From Primula veris (Eukaryota > Streptophyta > Magnoliopsida > Ericales > Primulaceae): 64,000 bases of DNA. Position 1 is the first letter of the stretch, and the number at the start of each line of letters is the position of its first letter. Below, in pieces: positions 51,150-63,882 of the stretch. The notes below the pieces were generated by a model. That model saw only the letters and a program-made list of their open reading frames with translations. It was not told where the DNA came from and searched no databases. The position numbers and the translations under genes were made by a program. The DNA is taken from NCBI GenBank assembly GCA_963682055.1, contig OY821751.1, positions 14,818,001 to 14,882,000 on the forward strand. The letters run 5' to 3'.

Positions 51150-54089
51150 ATGGCTAAAGAAAAACTTAGCCATCTTTTCATCATCCTACTCTGTCTCACC
51201 TCCCTTTTCCATCTCTCTCTATCCTCTACCGACTCCTTTGTCTATGCGGGCTGCTCACAGCTCAAGTACTCTCCTAAATCGCCGTATGAGTCAAACCTTG
51301 ACTCGCTCCTCACCTCTTTAGTTAACTCAGCCACTTACTCATCCTACAATAAGTTCTCTATCATGGGAGCAAGCCCACAAGACGTAGTCCATGGCCTGTA
51401 CCAGTGCCGTGGCGACCTGGCTATGCCTGACTGTGCAACATGCGTGGCACGCACAGTCAGTCAGCTTGACGCCATGTGCCCCAGTGCCAGTGGCGCTGCC
51501 TTACAGTTACAAGGTTGTTTCGTCAAGTATGACAACACTTCTTTCATAGGCGCTGAGGACAAGACGGTTGTGATGAAGAAATGTGGGCCATCGAATGGGG
51601 AGGCAATGGGAGGCCGAGACGATGTGTTGGGGAGTATAGGTGGCGCCGCTGGAGCCTACAGGGTGGGTGGGACTGGAGATGTGCAGGGAGTGGCACAGTG
51701 CGTTGGTGATCTAAGCGGGGGCCAGTGTCAAGACTGTTTATTGGAGGCTATCGGACGGTTGAAAAGCGAGTGTGTTTCAGGGGTGTACGGGGACCTGTTC
51801 TTGGCTAAGTGTTATGTGAGGTACACGACTAGTGGGGCACATGCGTATGACAAATCAAATGGTAAAAAAGAGTTAATAGTCTTGAAATATAATTAACGCT
51901 ACTATATTAGTTAGTGCATACAAGCCAAATAATATAAGTTCATAGTGGCGGACAAAAAAAATCACCCTTGATTTCTATGATTTTTTGTAAACAAAAATAT
52001 TTCGGTCCATCACGCGAGTCGTGTGGTTTTTTTCCGACTTGCCACAGGGCCGCCTTTGTTAGTTCGTAAAATATATATCACGTTTGTTTGATTGATTGAT
52101 TTTCTAAAAAAATAGAGATTAAATTTAGACACAAAATCTGAATCGGTCTCTAAATACAAGAATTATGGATCAAAAGTGTTTGGTGCAAGTAATTGTTAAC
52201 TGAGTATACCACGCTCACCATCAGAGTTTGAACCCTGGTGCCTACAAAGCAGATTTACCTCTAAAAGAGAGTTACTAATTATAAAATAAAGGGATCAAAA
52301 TATATTTGTTGTCTTTAAAAATACATATTTAGAGAATAATTTTTTTCTTTTGTGGCTGAACCTATGTATTTAGTGCTTAAAATGTAAAAAAAAAAAATTG
52401 TTGATAAAGAGAATCTATTACCAACATTATGAGGCCACTAACTAAATGTTTTTGTAACGTCGAAACTGGATTGTTTTTAGGGACGAACTTTTGTACTTTT
52501 AGTCCCAAAGATATATATAGATTTGCAGGAATTATTTTTTCCGAGTCCCTTACTTTTGCATTTTAGACGGATATATAAGTTGTCTCTAGCTTTTGGATAT
52601 ATACTATAACCATTTGTTTATATATTATTGTGATTATTACTAAGTTTTAATTTAGCAACTCTACTATGATCTAATAATATTGCTTGTACAGTAGAAAAGT
52701 AAAGACTAGTGACTACTTACATTCCCCCATCATCATTTTTATCACTGCTTTACTGTGGATCTGCATCTACACTTTCTTACAGCACGTTTTCATCGTATAC
52801 TATAGTTAATAAACTAACTATTATAAGAAACAAATTATTTAAGGATGGTAAAATATGGTCTTCAAGATTTAGATTTAGAGACTAATCTTTTCATAGATAC
52901 TTAATTGGGTTAGTTAATAATTGGTTCATTAAAACAAAACTATTTAAAAATTTATCGTCCACAAAATTTAATTAAGGATTTATCAATTATTTTTAAAACT
53001 AATTAAGTATTGGTCAACCAGCTAATTAACCAATAAAAAATTTACCCTAGTTTAGAGACCAAAAGTAGACATAACATGTACTTGAAGACATTCTCGAATA
53101 TATTAAAGGAACACCGTAGATTGGTCTCAAAATAGTTTGAAAACAAAATTTTTAATTGTGCTCTTATGTTGATACACAATTTTCTCTAAAGACCATTTTT
53201 ATTTGATTTCATTCCAGATTATTATGATTCAGGGACGAAAAGAATTCATCCCTGAGTATTATATTTAAAATGTTTTTCCCTAATATAACCTTTTAAAGAT
53301 ATATTTTGGATTAAAACATGATTTTTTTTTTTTTATGGTATATCATAATTTGCACTTAAATTTTGCGTCTTGGATTAAAAAAATTAGATCCCTATTCTTT
53401 GATTGATTTACTTGTTTAAATCGTTTAATTGGTCAACATAATTATTCTATATATTCTGCAATTTGTTTTGGCTAAAGTTCAATATTATAGACGTATATAT
53501 ATGAATAATGAGTTATGGAATATATTCTGTGTGCAAGCTTAGGGTAGGACATATTAACTATTATGCATTATTCTGTCCATGTTTGATGCTCAACAAAAAA
53601 TATTTTAAATTTAAACCAAAAATTTGCATTCCCCTAATTTATCTTCTAAAAGAAGACCTAGATGGGAAATATAATTATAATTTAGAAATACTATTTGGAT
53701 GTTTTAAGTACACTGAAGTAGACAACTTCACAAGTCAAAGGTATAGATACTTGAAACAGACCATTTCATTTGTTGTCAACAAAAATATATGTCATCTTTT
53801 GCTAATTCAATTATAATCTTATCGTTTTCTTCTCTAGTATTGATAATTTCCAATAAAGTTTGTTTTTCGTACTCATTTTCACTAGCAAATTCATCTCATG
53901 AGGGTGAAAAGACATTTGCCATCATCATCGGGTTACTAGCTGGTGTAGCTTTGCTAATCATTTTCTTGACTTTCATGAGAAGATTGTTTGGTGGCAAGGG
54001 TAAGAACATCATCAAAACTACACTTTTAGTTATAGTTTGCAAAAGCTAGTCGATTGTACCAACTAATTTTTCTTTTGGCAGGTAAATAG
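51150..54089 (+). CDS. Plasmodesmata-located (DUF26, cysteine-rich repeat) protein
   Basis: Exons are 51150-51861, 53886-53999 and 54082-54089, all in frame, giving about 277 residues. Residues 1-25 are a signal peptide (HLFIILLCLTSLFHLSLS). Two DUF26 domains each have the C-X8-C-X2-C motif: CRGDLAMPDCATC and CVGDLSGGQCQDC. Exon 2 encodes a single membrane helix (IIIGLLAGVALLIIFLTFM) and a short basic tail ending GGKGK. This order and length match plant PDLPs, which sit in the plasma membrane at plasmodesmata with DUF26 outside and regulate callose and cell-cell traffic (family knowledge). Reading through the first donor would give a protein ending KELIVLKYN without the membrane helix. The first intron is 2.0 kb. 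Confidence 0.9.
51862..53885 (+). other. First intron of the DUF26 gene
   Basis: It runs from donor GTAAAA to acceptor TTTCACTAG and is AT-rich. I find no coding exon or clear transposon inside; frames near 53508-53816 are AT-rich noise. Confidence 0.7.
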
Positions 54090-54722
54090 TTGAGCAACAT
54101 CAGTGGATTTGTTTTATCAAGAACACAATTACCACTCCGACCGATGCCCCTTTTTGCTAGGCATTTGCTTTTTTTGCTCTCTTTTGCTACTTTATCATCC
54201 CCCCCACCTTTTCTTTTGTCTTTTAACCATTTCCACATGATATAATTCGTTTCTTTTGTATTTTTACCTTAAAAGAAAATTTTATTTCAGCACAGATGGG
54301 AAAAATTGTTATCAATGTGACAAAAAGAGAGAAAGTGATTAGCTAGCGCTAAAGATGCCATACACGTCTCCACTTGCCAAACTTGTTTTGTCTACTGTAA
54401 AAATTGACATATTTTCGGTGAATGGGAAGATAAATATGTAGTTGATGATGATTCCTTTTAAGGTGTTCCATTACTGCTTTCTTGCTTTTAAATCGATCGT
54501 GTTCAACTCTATTTCAAACATTTTTTTTGTCAAGACGTAATGCCTAGTATGACATAATTCTGAGTTCTGAGTTCTTAATTGATCTAAGATATGTGATATA
54601 TATGGGGATCCAGATACGTGGTAATAAATTTTATTGATAGAAATATGATATACAAAATGTGATTTTTGGAACTTAATTCTTTATTATATTCCTACTAGCC
54701 GATTTTAGTGGGTTAATATATA
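54090..54722 (+). other. 3' flank of the DUF26 gene
   Basis: No reading frame stands out. TC-rich sequence follows the stop. No classical AATAAA is obvious close to the stop codon. Confidence 0.4.
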
Positions 54723-55032
54723 TCTATACTATTATAATAAGCCAACCCAAGATTTTTTTAAGGCTGCCAAATTTTACCACTTTTTTCTAAAAATACCCTT
54801 AAATTTTTTTATTAATTACCACAATACCATATTCTCATAAAAAATAGATAAAAAATAATAACTAATAACACTTTTTATCCCTATTTAAGCTCTCAAAATT
54901 CTTTTGAGTCTTTTCATTTTATACTCTTTATCTTTTTTTTATTCTCCAAATATTTGTATCATAACTACACTTATTTTCTAAATTTTATCGCATTACGCAT
55001 CTCACACGCAAAGCGTGAGGCACGATTACTAG
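54723..55032 (+). mobile_element. Short non-autonomous Helitron-like element
   Basis: It starts TCTATACTATTAT after an A and ends with hairpin CACACGCAAAGCGTGAG followed by GCACGATTACTAG and then T. A TC start, a 3' stem-loop about 9 bases before CTAG and insertion between A and T are all Helitron features. It is 310 bp with no Rep/helicase. Confidence 0.7.
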
Positions 55033-55062
55033 TATATATATATATATATATATATGAACACT
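55033..55062. repeat. TA microsatellite
   Basis: About ten TA units lie directly after the Helitron-like end. Confidence 0.9.
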
Positions 55063-55065
55063 ATA

Positions 55066-55676
55066 CAAAACACCAAGTTTGACATCAAGATCTCAACCCT
55101 TCATTTAGTTTTATTTGGATGGTTAAGATTAAAACTAGACAAATTAAATGGAAAAAAAAAATAAAAAAATTATGGGAGAGAATCGGCCTATACTCATCTA
55201 TTATACTCCCCATTTTAACTTCATTTCTCTTTAAAAAAAAATCATTAAATTCACTTGGGCAAAGTAACCACCAAACAAATCGTTGACAATTTTCTCAATT
55301 CAAACCTTGAAAACGCTGTTCTCATATTTCAAGCTTATGATGGTCTTTTTAATGAATTACAAGTTTTGAATTAAATGAAAGTACAATTCCTAACTTCAGT
55401 TTTTTAAATTGAATTACAAGTTTGATTCAAATGAAAGTACTATTATTGACTGTTCAATGATTTTATGTGAAAGTACTGTTCATGATTATCAAATATTTTC
55501 AATATATTTGTAAGCCAAAGAATTGAGTTTTATTTTTCTAAGATAATAATTTTATATGGATTTAGGAGAATAATAGATGGAGAGATAAAATACAGTACCC
55601 CTCTTATTTTTTACTTTTAATCTTAGCCATCCAAATGAAATGTTATGATCTTGATGTCAAAATTGGTGTTTTTGAT
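55066..55676. mobile_element. MITE with inverted ends of about 60 bp or more
   Basis: The left end CAAAACACCAAGTTTGACAT continues to GGATGGTTAAGATT. The right end holds the complement (AATCTTAGCCATCC to TTGATGTCAAAATTGGTGTT). Similarity continues weakly inward. It is noncoding. The target duplication is unclear because TA and CA microsatellites flank it. Confidence 0.65.
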
Positions 55677-55679
55677 GAC

Positions 55680-55717
55680 GCGCACACGCACACGCACACA
55701 CGCACACACACACACAT
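55680..55717. repeat. CA/CG microsatellite
   Basis: A run of CA units with interspersed CG (CACGCACACG) lies next to the MITE end. Confidence 0.9.
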
Positions 55718-58203
55718 ATATTCCTCATGATTCATCCATAAATGATATATAATGTGTGTGGTACACGTATGTGAGTGAGAACTGATAATCTCCAACCTTA
55801 ATTTATGTCCCTATCTCATTTCTATCTCTGTGTTAGTTTTATTCAGACTACATAAAACTGATGATTTTTAATAACTTATGTGTTTTATATTAGTTTACTT
55901 GATGGAACTTAAACTTCTTTCCGCACTTAACTAGACCGACTGGTTACAATAGAGAGGTTTTCTCGTCACAAAAAAGATTCACGTTCCTGCCACGTAAACC
56001 TACGCACTTAATAACCAACATAAATGGGGTCTTGGTAAGGTTACTACCATTCACCATTCGTCGCCAAAGGAAATTGCATGAAGGGCGAACCTTTTAAGGT
56101 GTATTTTGTGTATTGATGTATGTAAATTGTGCGTAGTAATGTTGATGGAGCTCAAATTTAAACCCTTCTGAATGTGTATGAATAGCTCATACCTTTTCCT
56201 TCGTCTTGTCAAGGGTTCATACTTTAGCTATTTAGGTTCAAGTCTTTATTATCAATATCTCTATCTTTTCCTAAATTAGGCTTGACCTGCCTTTTCGGTA
56301 TAGTTGTGTACCTCTGCATATTTAAAGTCAAGATCAATGGGGAATTTATGGTTTTACGACCGTTCATCATGCGTTGCTAATAGCAGTTGTACTAGTGGGA
56401 ACCTTTTATGTGTATTTAATGTATAAATGTATTGCACGTATGAGTTGCATAATTAAATTCTGTGTACCTTTAAATTGTGTGTATCTTTATATGCAATGTT
56501 GAGGTAAATCTCTTATGACTTGATCATATTTTCGAGGATCTAGAAATACTTTCTTATCTATTAAGAGTATGAATTCCTTCTATATTTGAAGATGGGTGTT
56601 TTCTTACCACTATAAGGAAACGTAGCCTCCTTTTCCATGCAAATAGGCATGTTCATCTATCGTGAGCCTCCTGATAAGCATGTTGACATTCTCCCGCTCT
56701 TAGGGGACGTTCCCATCTGGAGAGAGGCCTTTTGCCCTATCATAGAGGCATGTACCCCCTCGTACGTACTTTCTCTCTTCATGCTAGACGATGTTTCACT
56801 TCATGTACAAAGGACATTTCCTCTCCTTGCACCTATATTCCTTAGTGATCGCTGCCTACATGTGTATCTCTCCATGCCTTGAATGGGAGGATTTGCTAGT
56901 ATCTTTCCCATATTTATCTTATCTCCTGCACATATATAAACATATCTTCCACGCTTATAAAAGAAGGGGTGATTTACTCATATCGCTTTGTATCTTTAGA
57001 TACATCATATATCCTTGCATATCAATCATAGATTAGGTATGACAATCTTACATATATTATGGATAATCACGAATATATATATCTTAATTTTAACATTAAT
57101 CTTGCCATTATTAGACTTTAAGTTACTAGGTTATCTCTACGAATGACGTCATTAATTTAAATGGAATTGGCCTAAATTGGATCAATTATTGATGTTCACA
57201 TCTTAAATTGGGTTTTCAGAAACCACATGGTAGTAATCGTTACTTGCAGAAACCCCTGGATAGTAATCGAGTGTTAACCCTAAATTAAACAAGACTCCAT
57301 AAATGTTACTGTTAATCAACCATGTGATTTGAATAAATCTACCCAGTAGGTGGATGTACTCCCACCCTGCTCGGGTGGCTCACGGGTCTCCTAGAGAAAC
57401 AACTTGTAGTTCGAGTTAGACTCCAGGGGGACATTTTCACCTAATAGGTGGAATACATCTCTAGTTTCTCTGGCACTTCGCCTTTAGTTTCACGACTCTT
57501 AAAGTAGGAAAGCTGAAACGCGCGATCTTAGCAACACTAAAGAGATATTCTTAGATCACTTATTGATGCAAAATACGTTCATGGATGCCGAAAGGCCTTT
57601 TCCCGGAGGGACCTCAGTAATGCTTAAACTTCACAGTAGAACACCCCCCCCCCCCCCCCACACACACACACACACATAAATATCAGAGGGTATTTTAAAT
57701 CTTTTAGTAACTCTGTGAATGTTATCGATTTTCAATTGCATGGTTTAAATAAAACTGGCCCTTAGGTGGACGAATCCCCACCCTTTGTCGGGTGGCTCAC
57801 AGATCTCACAGATCTAGTCTCGTATATCCTTGTAGACTCTCAGGGGAGAAGCCCCCCTGGTAGGTGGCTCTACATATTAGCCTCAGAATGCATACTTGAT
57901 CGTGTCGAGGGAGAAGTAGCCAGGCCTGATAGAGAGCGATAATTCTTTGAACTTTGTATAGAGTTATCCCTAAATTGATCTCCTTTAAAAGAGAGATACT
58001 GCCTGAAGAGTGTAACAACTTGTTTTTTTATTAATTATTTATAGAGAAGTATTTTATAAAAGAAAAAGAACTAAAGGTTTATTCTTTAAAACATGGTATT
58101 TTTACTAAATAGATTAGAAGTTTTCAGGTAAAGGGGTAATGTTCTAATACTTGATGGAATGAAAGAGCAAAATATATAAACTAACCCAGATAACCAATTA
58201 TAT
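55718..58203. other. Unclassified noncoding repeats
   Basis: No convincing gene. Two related units about 425 bp apart (57290-57470 and 57715-57890) share CCCACCCT, CGGGTGGCTCAC and a GGTAGGTGG/AATAGGTGG motif. A C/CA run lies at 57643-57677. The frames near 56637-57036 lack coding character. This may be decayed retrotransposon DNA, but I cannot assign it. Confidence 0.4.
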
Positions 58204-58233
58204 TCTTTTTTCCATATCTTACCCATGCAAATT

Positions 58234-58289
58234 AGAAGAGAGAGAGAGAGGAGCCACCCGATGGTAGAGACAAAAGAAGAAGAAGAAGA

Positions 58290-58326
<37 letters not shown>
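58234..58326. repeat. GA/GAA microsatellite
   Basis: Runs of GA and GAA units occur here. Frames through them are low-complexity and are not called as genes. Confidence 0.9.
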
Positions 58327-58330
<4 letters not shown>

Positions 58331-58794
58331 ATGGAAGAGATAGAGAAGGGAGTAGTGGAGAGAGGCACACCAACAGAAATGGTGACCAAGGGATCATCCA
58401 CGTAGTTTTTGGGCATGAACCTCAAACCCTAGATGGTGAATCTCAACGGTTTTGAATAAAGGTTTTGTACATAACGTTATAGGTTTGGTTGTGTAATTGT
58501 TTCAAATATTTTCTTGTATATGTATCATTGTTGAGTTTTGTTGGTGTTATGATGATGGTTGACATGTTGATGTTTTATGATTATTATGTTGTGTTTATGC
58601 TGGTTGATACTGATGAGTAAATATATATTTATATATACATATATGCGGGGGTCATAGTATGTGACTATGATGGTTGATGGTTATGGATAATATATATAAT
58701 AATGTATGAATGAGTATGTTATGTTGGATGCACGTGCGGTGCTTGATGAATTGTATAATAGAACTTACATGGATATTTGTATATGAATAACACG
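58327..58794. other. Spacer, AT-rich, nothing recognised
   Basis: T/G-rich sequence with many TTGATG and TGATGATG motifs. I see no gene or element ends here. Confidence 0.4.
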
Positions 58795-59279
58795 TTATGT
58801 TGAGAGTTTTTTACACTTTTGGACACCATACTATCGACTTTTTACGATTTTGTACACCATACTACTAATTTATTTTATTAGTACACCAATTTTCGGTAAT
58901 TTTGTACACTTTCGTCAAATATTTTTTTGCCCACTCGACTACCACATATTACACCGACATTTCTTTTCTTTAATATCAGTTGCATAATTTGATCTATGTA
59001 GGTTACTGACCTCAAACTTATCATGCCCATTCCATACCACTAAGTATTTATTTACAAACCTGTTTAATTTTATAACTTTAATTTTAGGGCAAATGATGAA
59101 GTCTTTCCTTATCACGAACACTAATCGGACGGAATTTTAAAAATTACTCGTTATAAGTGTATAAAATCACCAAGAAATGATAGTATAAGGTATTAATTAA
59201 TTAATATGTTAGTATAATGTAAAAAATCACAAAAAGTCAATAGTTTGGTGTACAAAATTGGAAAAAATCCTTATGTTGA
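58795..59279. mobile_element. Mutator-type MITE with 9-bp target duplication
   Basis: TTATGTTGA flanks the element at 58795-58803 and 59271-59279. The ends GAGTTTTTTACACTTTTGG and CCAATTTTG-GAAAAAATCC-type sequence are imperfect inverted repeats extending about 60 bp through TACACCATACTAT. The 467-bp interior has no transposase. Confidence 0.75.
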
Positions 59280-59654
59280 TGTTGATTTTATTTGATAATA
59301 GTATGTGGTTTTATGTTGAGATTTTATTTCATGTTGAGTAACGATGTTGCAAATAGAGATGTTAGTGTGACACTTGATGTGGTAATAATGTTAAATTATG
59401 AGATGATGTTAATAACAATTTAAAGAAGAAAATGAATAAATTGTGTGTGTGGATTGAAAATATTTAATACACGATGTTGGCCTTTGTCTCTTCCTAACCG
59501 GGTTCATTGGCGGGACAATGTGTTTGGGAAATGTGTTGTTCTATCCGTGGGGTAACAACGAGGAAGATCATGATCATGAAGTAAAATAGAACGCAATAGA
59601 AATAAAAGTTTTATCATTGTTGTTGTCGTCTTGTGTTGTTATGTTATTTTAAGT

Positions 59655-60708
59655 TAAGTGTTGCTTGGAATGGGAGCTTCTTTGGTCATTTTAGAGTCTA
59701 CTTTCGAGCCACTTTAGTTACTTCATAGCAACTTTGGTCATTTTGGAGCCAATTGTCCATTTACAGTTCACTTTTGAGCCACTTTGTTCACTTTGGAGCC
59801 ATTTCACTAACTTTGGGGCCATTTTAGAGACACTTTGGTCACTTCAAGCAACTATGGTCATTTTGGAGGCACTTGTTCACTTTAGAGTCCACTGTCAAGC
59901 CACTTTGGGCACTTTTGGGCCATTTGGTCACTTTTGAGTCCACTTTTGGCTCTTTGTAACATGTTTGAGAACTTTGGAGCTACTTTGGCCACTTTAGAAT
60001 TTACTTTGGAGCCACAAGAGTTACTTCATAGTAATTTTGGCACTTTTAGAAACAATTTGTTCACTTTAGAGTGCACATTCCAACCACTTTTGGCCCTTTT
60101 GAGCCACTTTGGTCACTTTCGAGTCCATTTTTGTCACTTTGTAACCACTTTGAGAACTTTGGAGATAATTTGGTCTATTTGGAGTTAATTTGGAGCCACT
60201 TTAATTCTTTCATATTAACTTTGGTCATTTTGGAGCTACTTTGTTCACTTTAGAGTCCACTTTCGAGCATCTTGTGCACTTTTGAGCCACTTTGGTGACT
60301 TTCAAGTCTACTTTTGACACTTTGTAACCACTTTGAGCACTTTAGAGCCATTTTGGTCACTTTGGAGCCACTTTGTTCACTTTGGAGTTCATGACACTTC
60401 GGGTACTTTGAAGTCACTTTGGACACTTTTGATTCTACATTGCAGTCAAATATAGTCACTTTAGAGTCAACTTTGCTCACTTTGAAGCCACTTTGTCAAT
60501 TTTGGAGCCACTTTGGTCAATTTGAACTCAACTTTGAGCACTTTAGAGCCACATTGAAGTTTCCTATGGAGCCACTTTAGTCATTTTATTGCAACTTTGT
60601 TCATTTTGGAGCCACTTTGTTCACTTTGGAGTCCATTTTCAAGCCACTTTGGGCACGTTTGAGCCAATTTGATCACTTTGAAGTTTAATTTAGAGCCATT
60701 TTGATAAT
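59655..60708. repeat. Degenerate CACTTTGGAGC satellite, left part
   Basis: The sequence is built almost wholly from variants of a short motif (GAGCCACTTTGGTCACTTT, about 20-21 bp). Recurring CTTCATAGCAACTTTGGTCA blocks, often about 180 bp apart, suggest a higher-order period. Long frames rich in FGHFGATL are by-products of the repeat, not genes. Confidence 0.85.
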
Positions 60709-62186
60709 TGTTGGCCCCGGTGCGGCTAATCCTTAGAGGGGGGGTGAATAAGGATTTGGCGATTTTCGCCTAATTAAAATTCTATGCAACTAACCACCCA
60801 ACTTATGCAATTCTAAGCTTAAGCGTTTTAACAAGAGTTAATAAATTGCTAAAATAACTAAACGCAAGCAATAGATACGCAAGAATATAAGTTGCGGAAA
60901 GTAAAAGTAAGGGAAGAAAATGACACCGTGATTTATAGAGGTTCGGCAAACGCGCCTACGTCCTCTCGTCGGTACTACCGAGTATTTCACTAAAATGTTT
61001 CTTCCGGATTTTACAAACCCTATCGAGCTCAATCGACCGATTGGCTCACCCTCTACCCGAGGTTCCTACTCTTGATACAAGTGCAAGAGAACACGACTAC
61101 GAGTCTACGACTCCCCCTCAATTTATGAGTACCCGAATGAAAAACCTAGAGCTTTTAAGCTTCACTTGCTTACAAAGCCTCTACCCGTTCACTCGCTCAC
61201 AATTGAGTTTATAAAACACTCGATACAAATTTTGTTACAAAAATGTAACTACACTCACTATTCTAATTGCTTCTTAAAAAGCTAATTGGTGAGTTGTTGA
61301 TTATGATCGAGCTTGAATCTCTTTCTCGTTGATTTCCTTCTTTCTCGAATATATTCACCAAAATGGTGATTTTTAGGGTTTTTATGAGAGAGGTTGAAGG
61401 ATGATGTTATGTATGATGATTGGTCGTATGGGAGAGAGATTGGGTTGGTTTTTATATCAGCAAAGTCTGTTTTTGCTGGATATGACCGTTGGAAGTTTTA
61501 AGTAACTTTCCAGAATAAGCTGAAAAGCTGTTTTCGAAATCTGTAGAAAACGATCGGTCGTTTTCTACAGTCGATCGGTCGTTTTCCAGAAAACGATCGG
61601 TCGTTTTATGAAAACGATCGGTCGTGTTTATACTGGACTCACTGGAAGAAATTGGACCAAAAACGATCGGTCGTTTTTGTCCAGTCGATCGGTCGACTGT
61701 TCTTCTGGCAGTTTCTCGGTCTTCTCGCTATTCTTCGAAAGCTCATAACTCCTTCGTTTTAGCTCCGATTTTGGTTCCGTCTGAACCTGTGGCTTCGTTT
61801 TTCTGTGCTCTATCTTTCTGGCGCTGAAATTTTCATTTACTTCTTTTGGAAAACGATCGATCGTTTCATAAAACGATCGGTCGACTTTTCGACCTGCTCA
61901 CTGGAAGAATTTGGACCAAAAACGATCGGTCGTTTTTGTACAGTCGATCGGTCGTTTTTGTCCTGGTCTCGTTAACCTTCGAATGCTTGTATCTTCTTCG
62001 TTTTAGCTCCGAATTTGGTTCCGCTTGAACCGTTGACTTCGTTTTCGAATGCTCTTTCTCTTTAAAGACCTGAAATATACATTTACTCTTTTTGGAAAAG
62101 ATCAAGCATTATTTCATCGAAATATAAAATCATTAATTCATAATCATACTTATAATCAAAATCAATTATTGAACCCATGTTCAACA
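60709..62186 (-). repeat. Solo LTR of the gag-only family, 1,478 bp
   Basis: It has the same length and ends as 1532-3009, with scattered substitutions. Flanks ATAAT (60704-60708) and ATAAC (62187-62191) are an imperfect 5-bp target duplication. No internal sequence is attached. It interrupts the satellite cleanly. Confidence 0.95.
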
Positions 62187-63882
62187 ATAACTTTGGAGCC
62201 ACTTTTGTCACTTCATATCAACTATGGTCATTTTGGAACAACCTTGTTCACTTTAGAGTCCACTTTTGAGCCACTTTGGGCACTTTTGAGCCACTTTGGT
62301 CACTTTTGAGTCCACTTTTGAAACTTTGTAACCACTTAGAGAAGTTTTGAACTACTTTGGCCACTTTGGAGTTTACTTTGTAACCTCTATAGTTATTTCA
62401 TAGCAAATTTGGTCATTTTGGAGCCACTTTTTTCCCTTTAGAGTCCACTTTCGAGCCATTTTGGGCACTTTTTAAGCCACTTAAGTTATTTTGGAGCTTA
62501 CTTTAGAGCCACTTTGGTAACTTTGAAGCCACTTTGGTCACTTTGGTTGTTTCATTTGGAGCCACTATTGTCACTCACTTTAGAGCTATTTTGGTCACTT
62601 TGTAGTTTATTTTGGAGAAACTTTTCGCACTTTGGAGCCACCTTGGCCACTTTGGAGCCACTTTGTTTAATTTAGAGTCCAAGACACTTTGGGTCCTTTA
62701 AAGCCTATTTGCATCCTTTTTAGTCCACTTTGGGCACTTTGTTGTCCACTTTGGATTCAACTTTGGTCACTTTGGAGCCACTATGGTTACTTTGGAGTTT
62801 ACTTTAGAGTCACCTTGGTAATTTTGGACCACTTTGGAGATTTTGGAGCCACTTTGTTCACTTTGAAGTCCACTTTGAAGTCCACTTTGAGCACTTTGGA
62901 ATTTCTTATGAGGCCACTTTTGTCATTTCATAGCAAATTTGGTCATTTTGGAGCCACTTTGTTCACTTTCAAATTCACTTTTGGCACTTTATAACCACTT
63001 TGAGCACTAAGGAGCTATTTTGGTTACTTTAGATTTCTCTTTGGAGTCACTTTGGAAAAACTATTGGCACTTTGGAGCCATTTTGTTCCCGTTAAAGTAC
63101 ATGGCAATTTGGATTATTTGAATCACATTGGACAGTTTTTAGTTAACTTTGGGCACTTTGGAGTTTACTTTGGAGTCAATTTTGGTCACTTTGAAGCTTG
63201 TTTGGTCACTTTTAGATTTTATTTTAGAGCCATTTTGGTAACTTTGTATCCAATTTGGCAATTTTGTAGCCACTTTGGTAACTTTAAAGTCTACTTTGAG
63301 CACTTTGGATCCACTTTGGTCACTTTGGAGTTTAATTTAGAGCCACTTTGGTAATTTTGGAGCCCATTGGCGATTTTGGAGTCACTTTGGTGTCCACTTT
63401 GGCCACTTTGGAGCCACTTTAGGCAATTCATGGTAACTTTGGTTATTTTGGAGCCAACTTGTTCATTTTTGAGTCAACTTTCGAGCTACTTTGGGCAGTT
63501 TTGAGCAAGTTTGGTCACTTTGGAGTCACTTTAGTCACTTCTTAAAAACTTTGGTCATTTTGGAGCTACTTTCTCCACTTTAAAGTCCACTTTCGAGCCA
63601 CTTTGGGTACTTTTGAACCACTTTGGTCACTTTCAAATCAACTTATGGCATTTTGTAACCAATTTGAGCACTTTAGGGCTAATTTAGTCACTTCATAACA
63701 ACTATGGTTATTTCGAAATCCACTTTAATCACTTTGGAATTTACTTTAGAGACACTTTTATAACTTTAAAGTTTACTTTAGAGCCACTTTGGTGATTTTG
63801 GAGCCACTTTGATTACTTTAGAATCCACTTTGAGCACTTTGGAGCGACTTTGGTCACTTTGGAGTTTGATTTGGGGCCATTT
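62187..63882. repeat. Degenerate CACTTTGGAGC satellite, right part
   Basis: This continues the left part after the solo LTR, with the same short motif and the same CTTCATAGCAA-type blocks. Confidence 0.85.

Noticed and set aside
56637..57036. Possible short protein genes between the MITEs
   Set aside because: Composition and codon use look random, overlapping frames compete and no motif is seen.
58225..58455. Glu/Arg-rich frame
   Set aside because: It is a translation of a GA microsatellite.
59734..63354. Frames rich in FGHFGATLFTLE
   Set aside because: They arise from the satellite motif read in three frames and have no gene signals.
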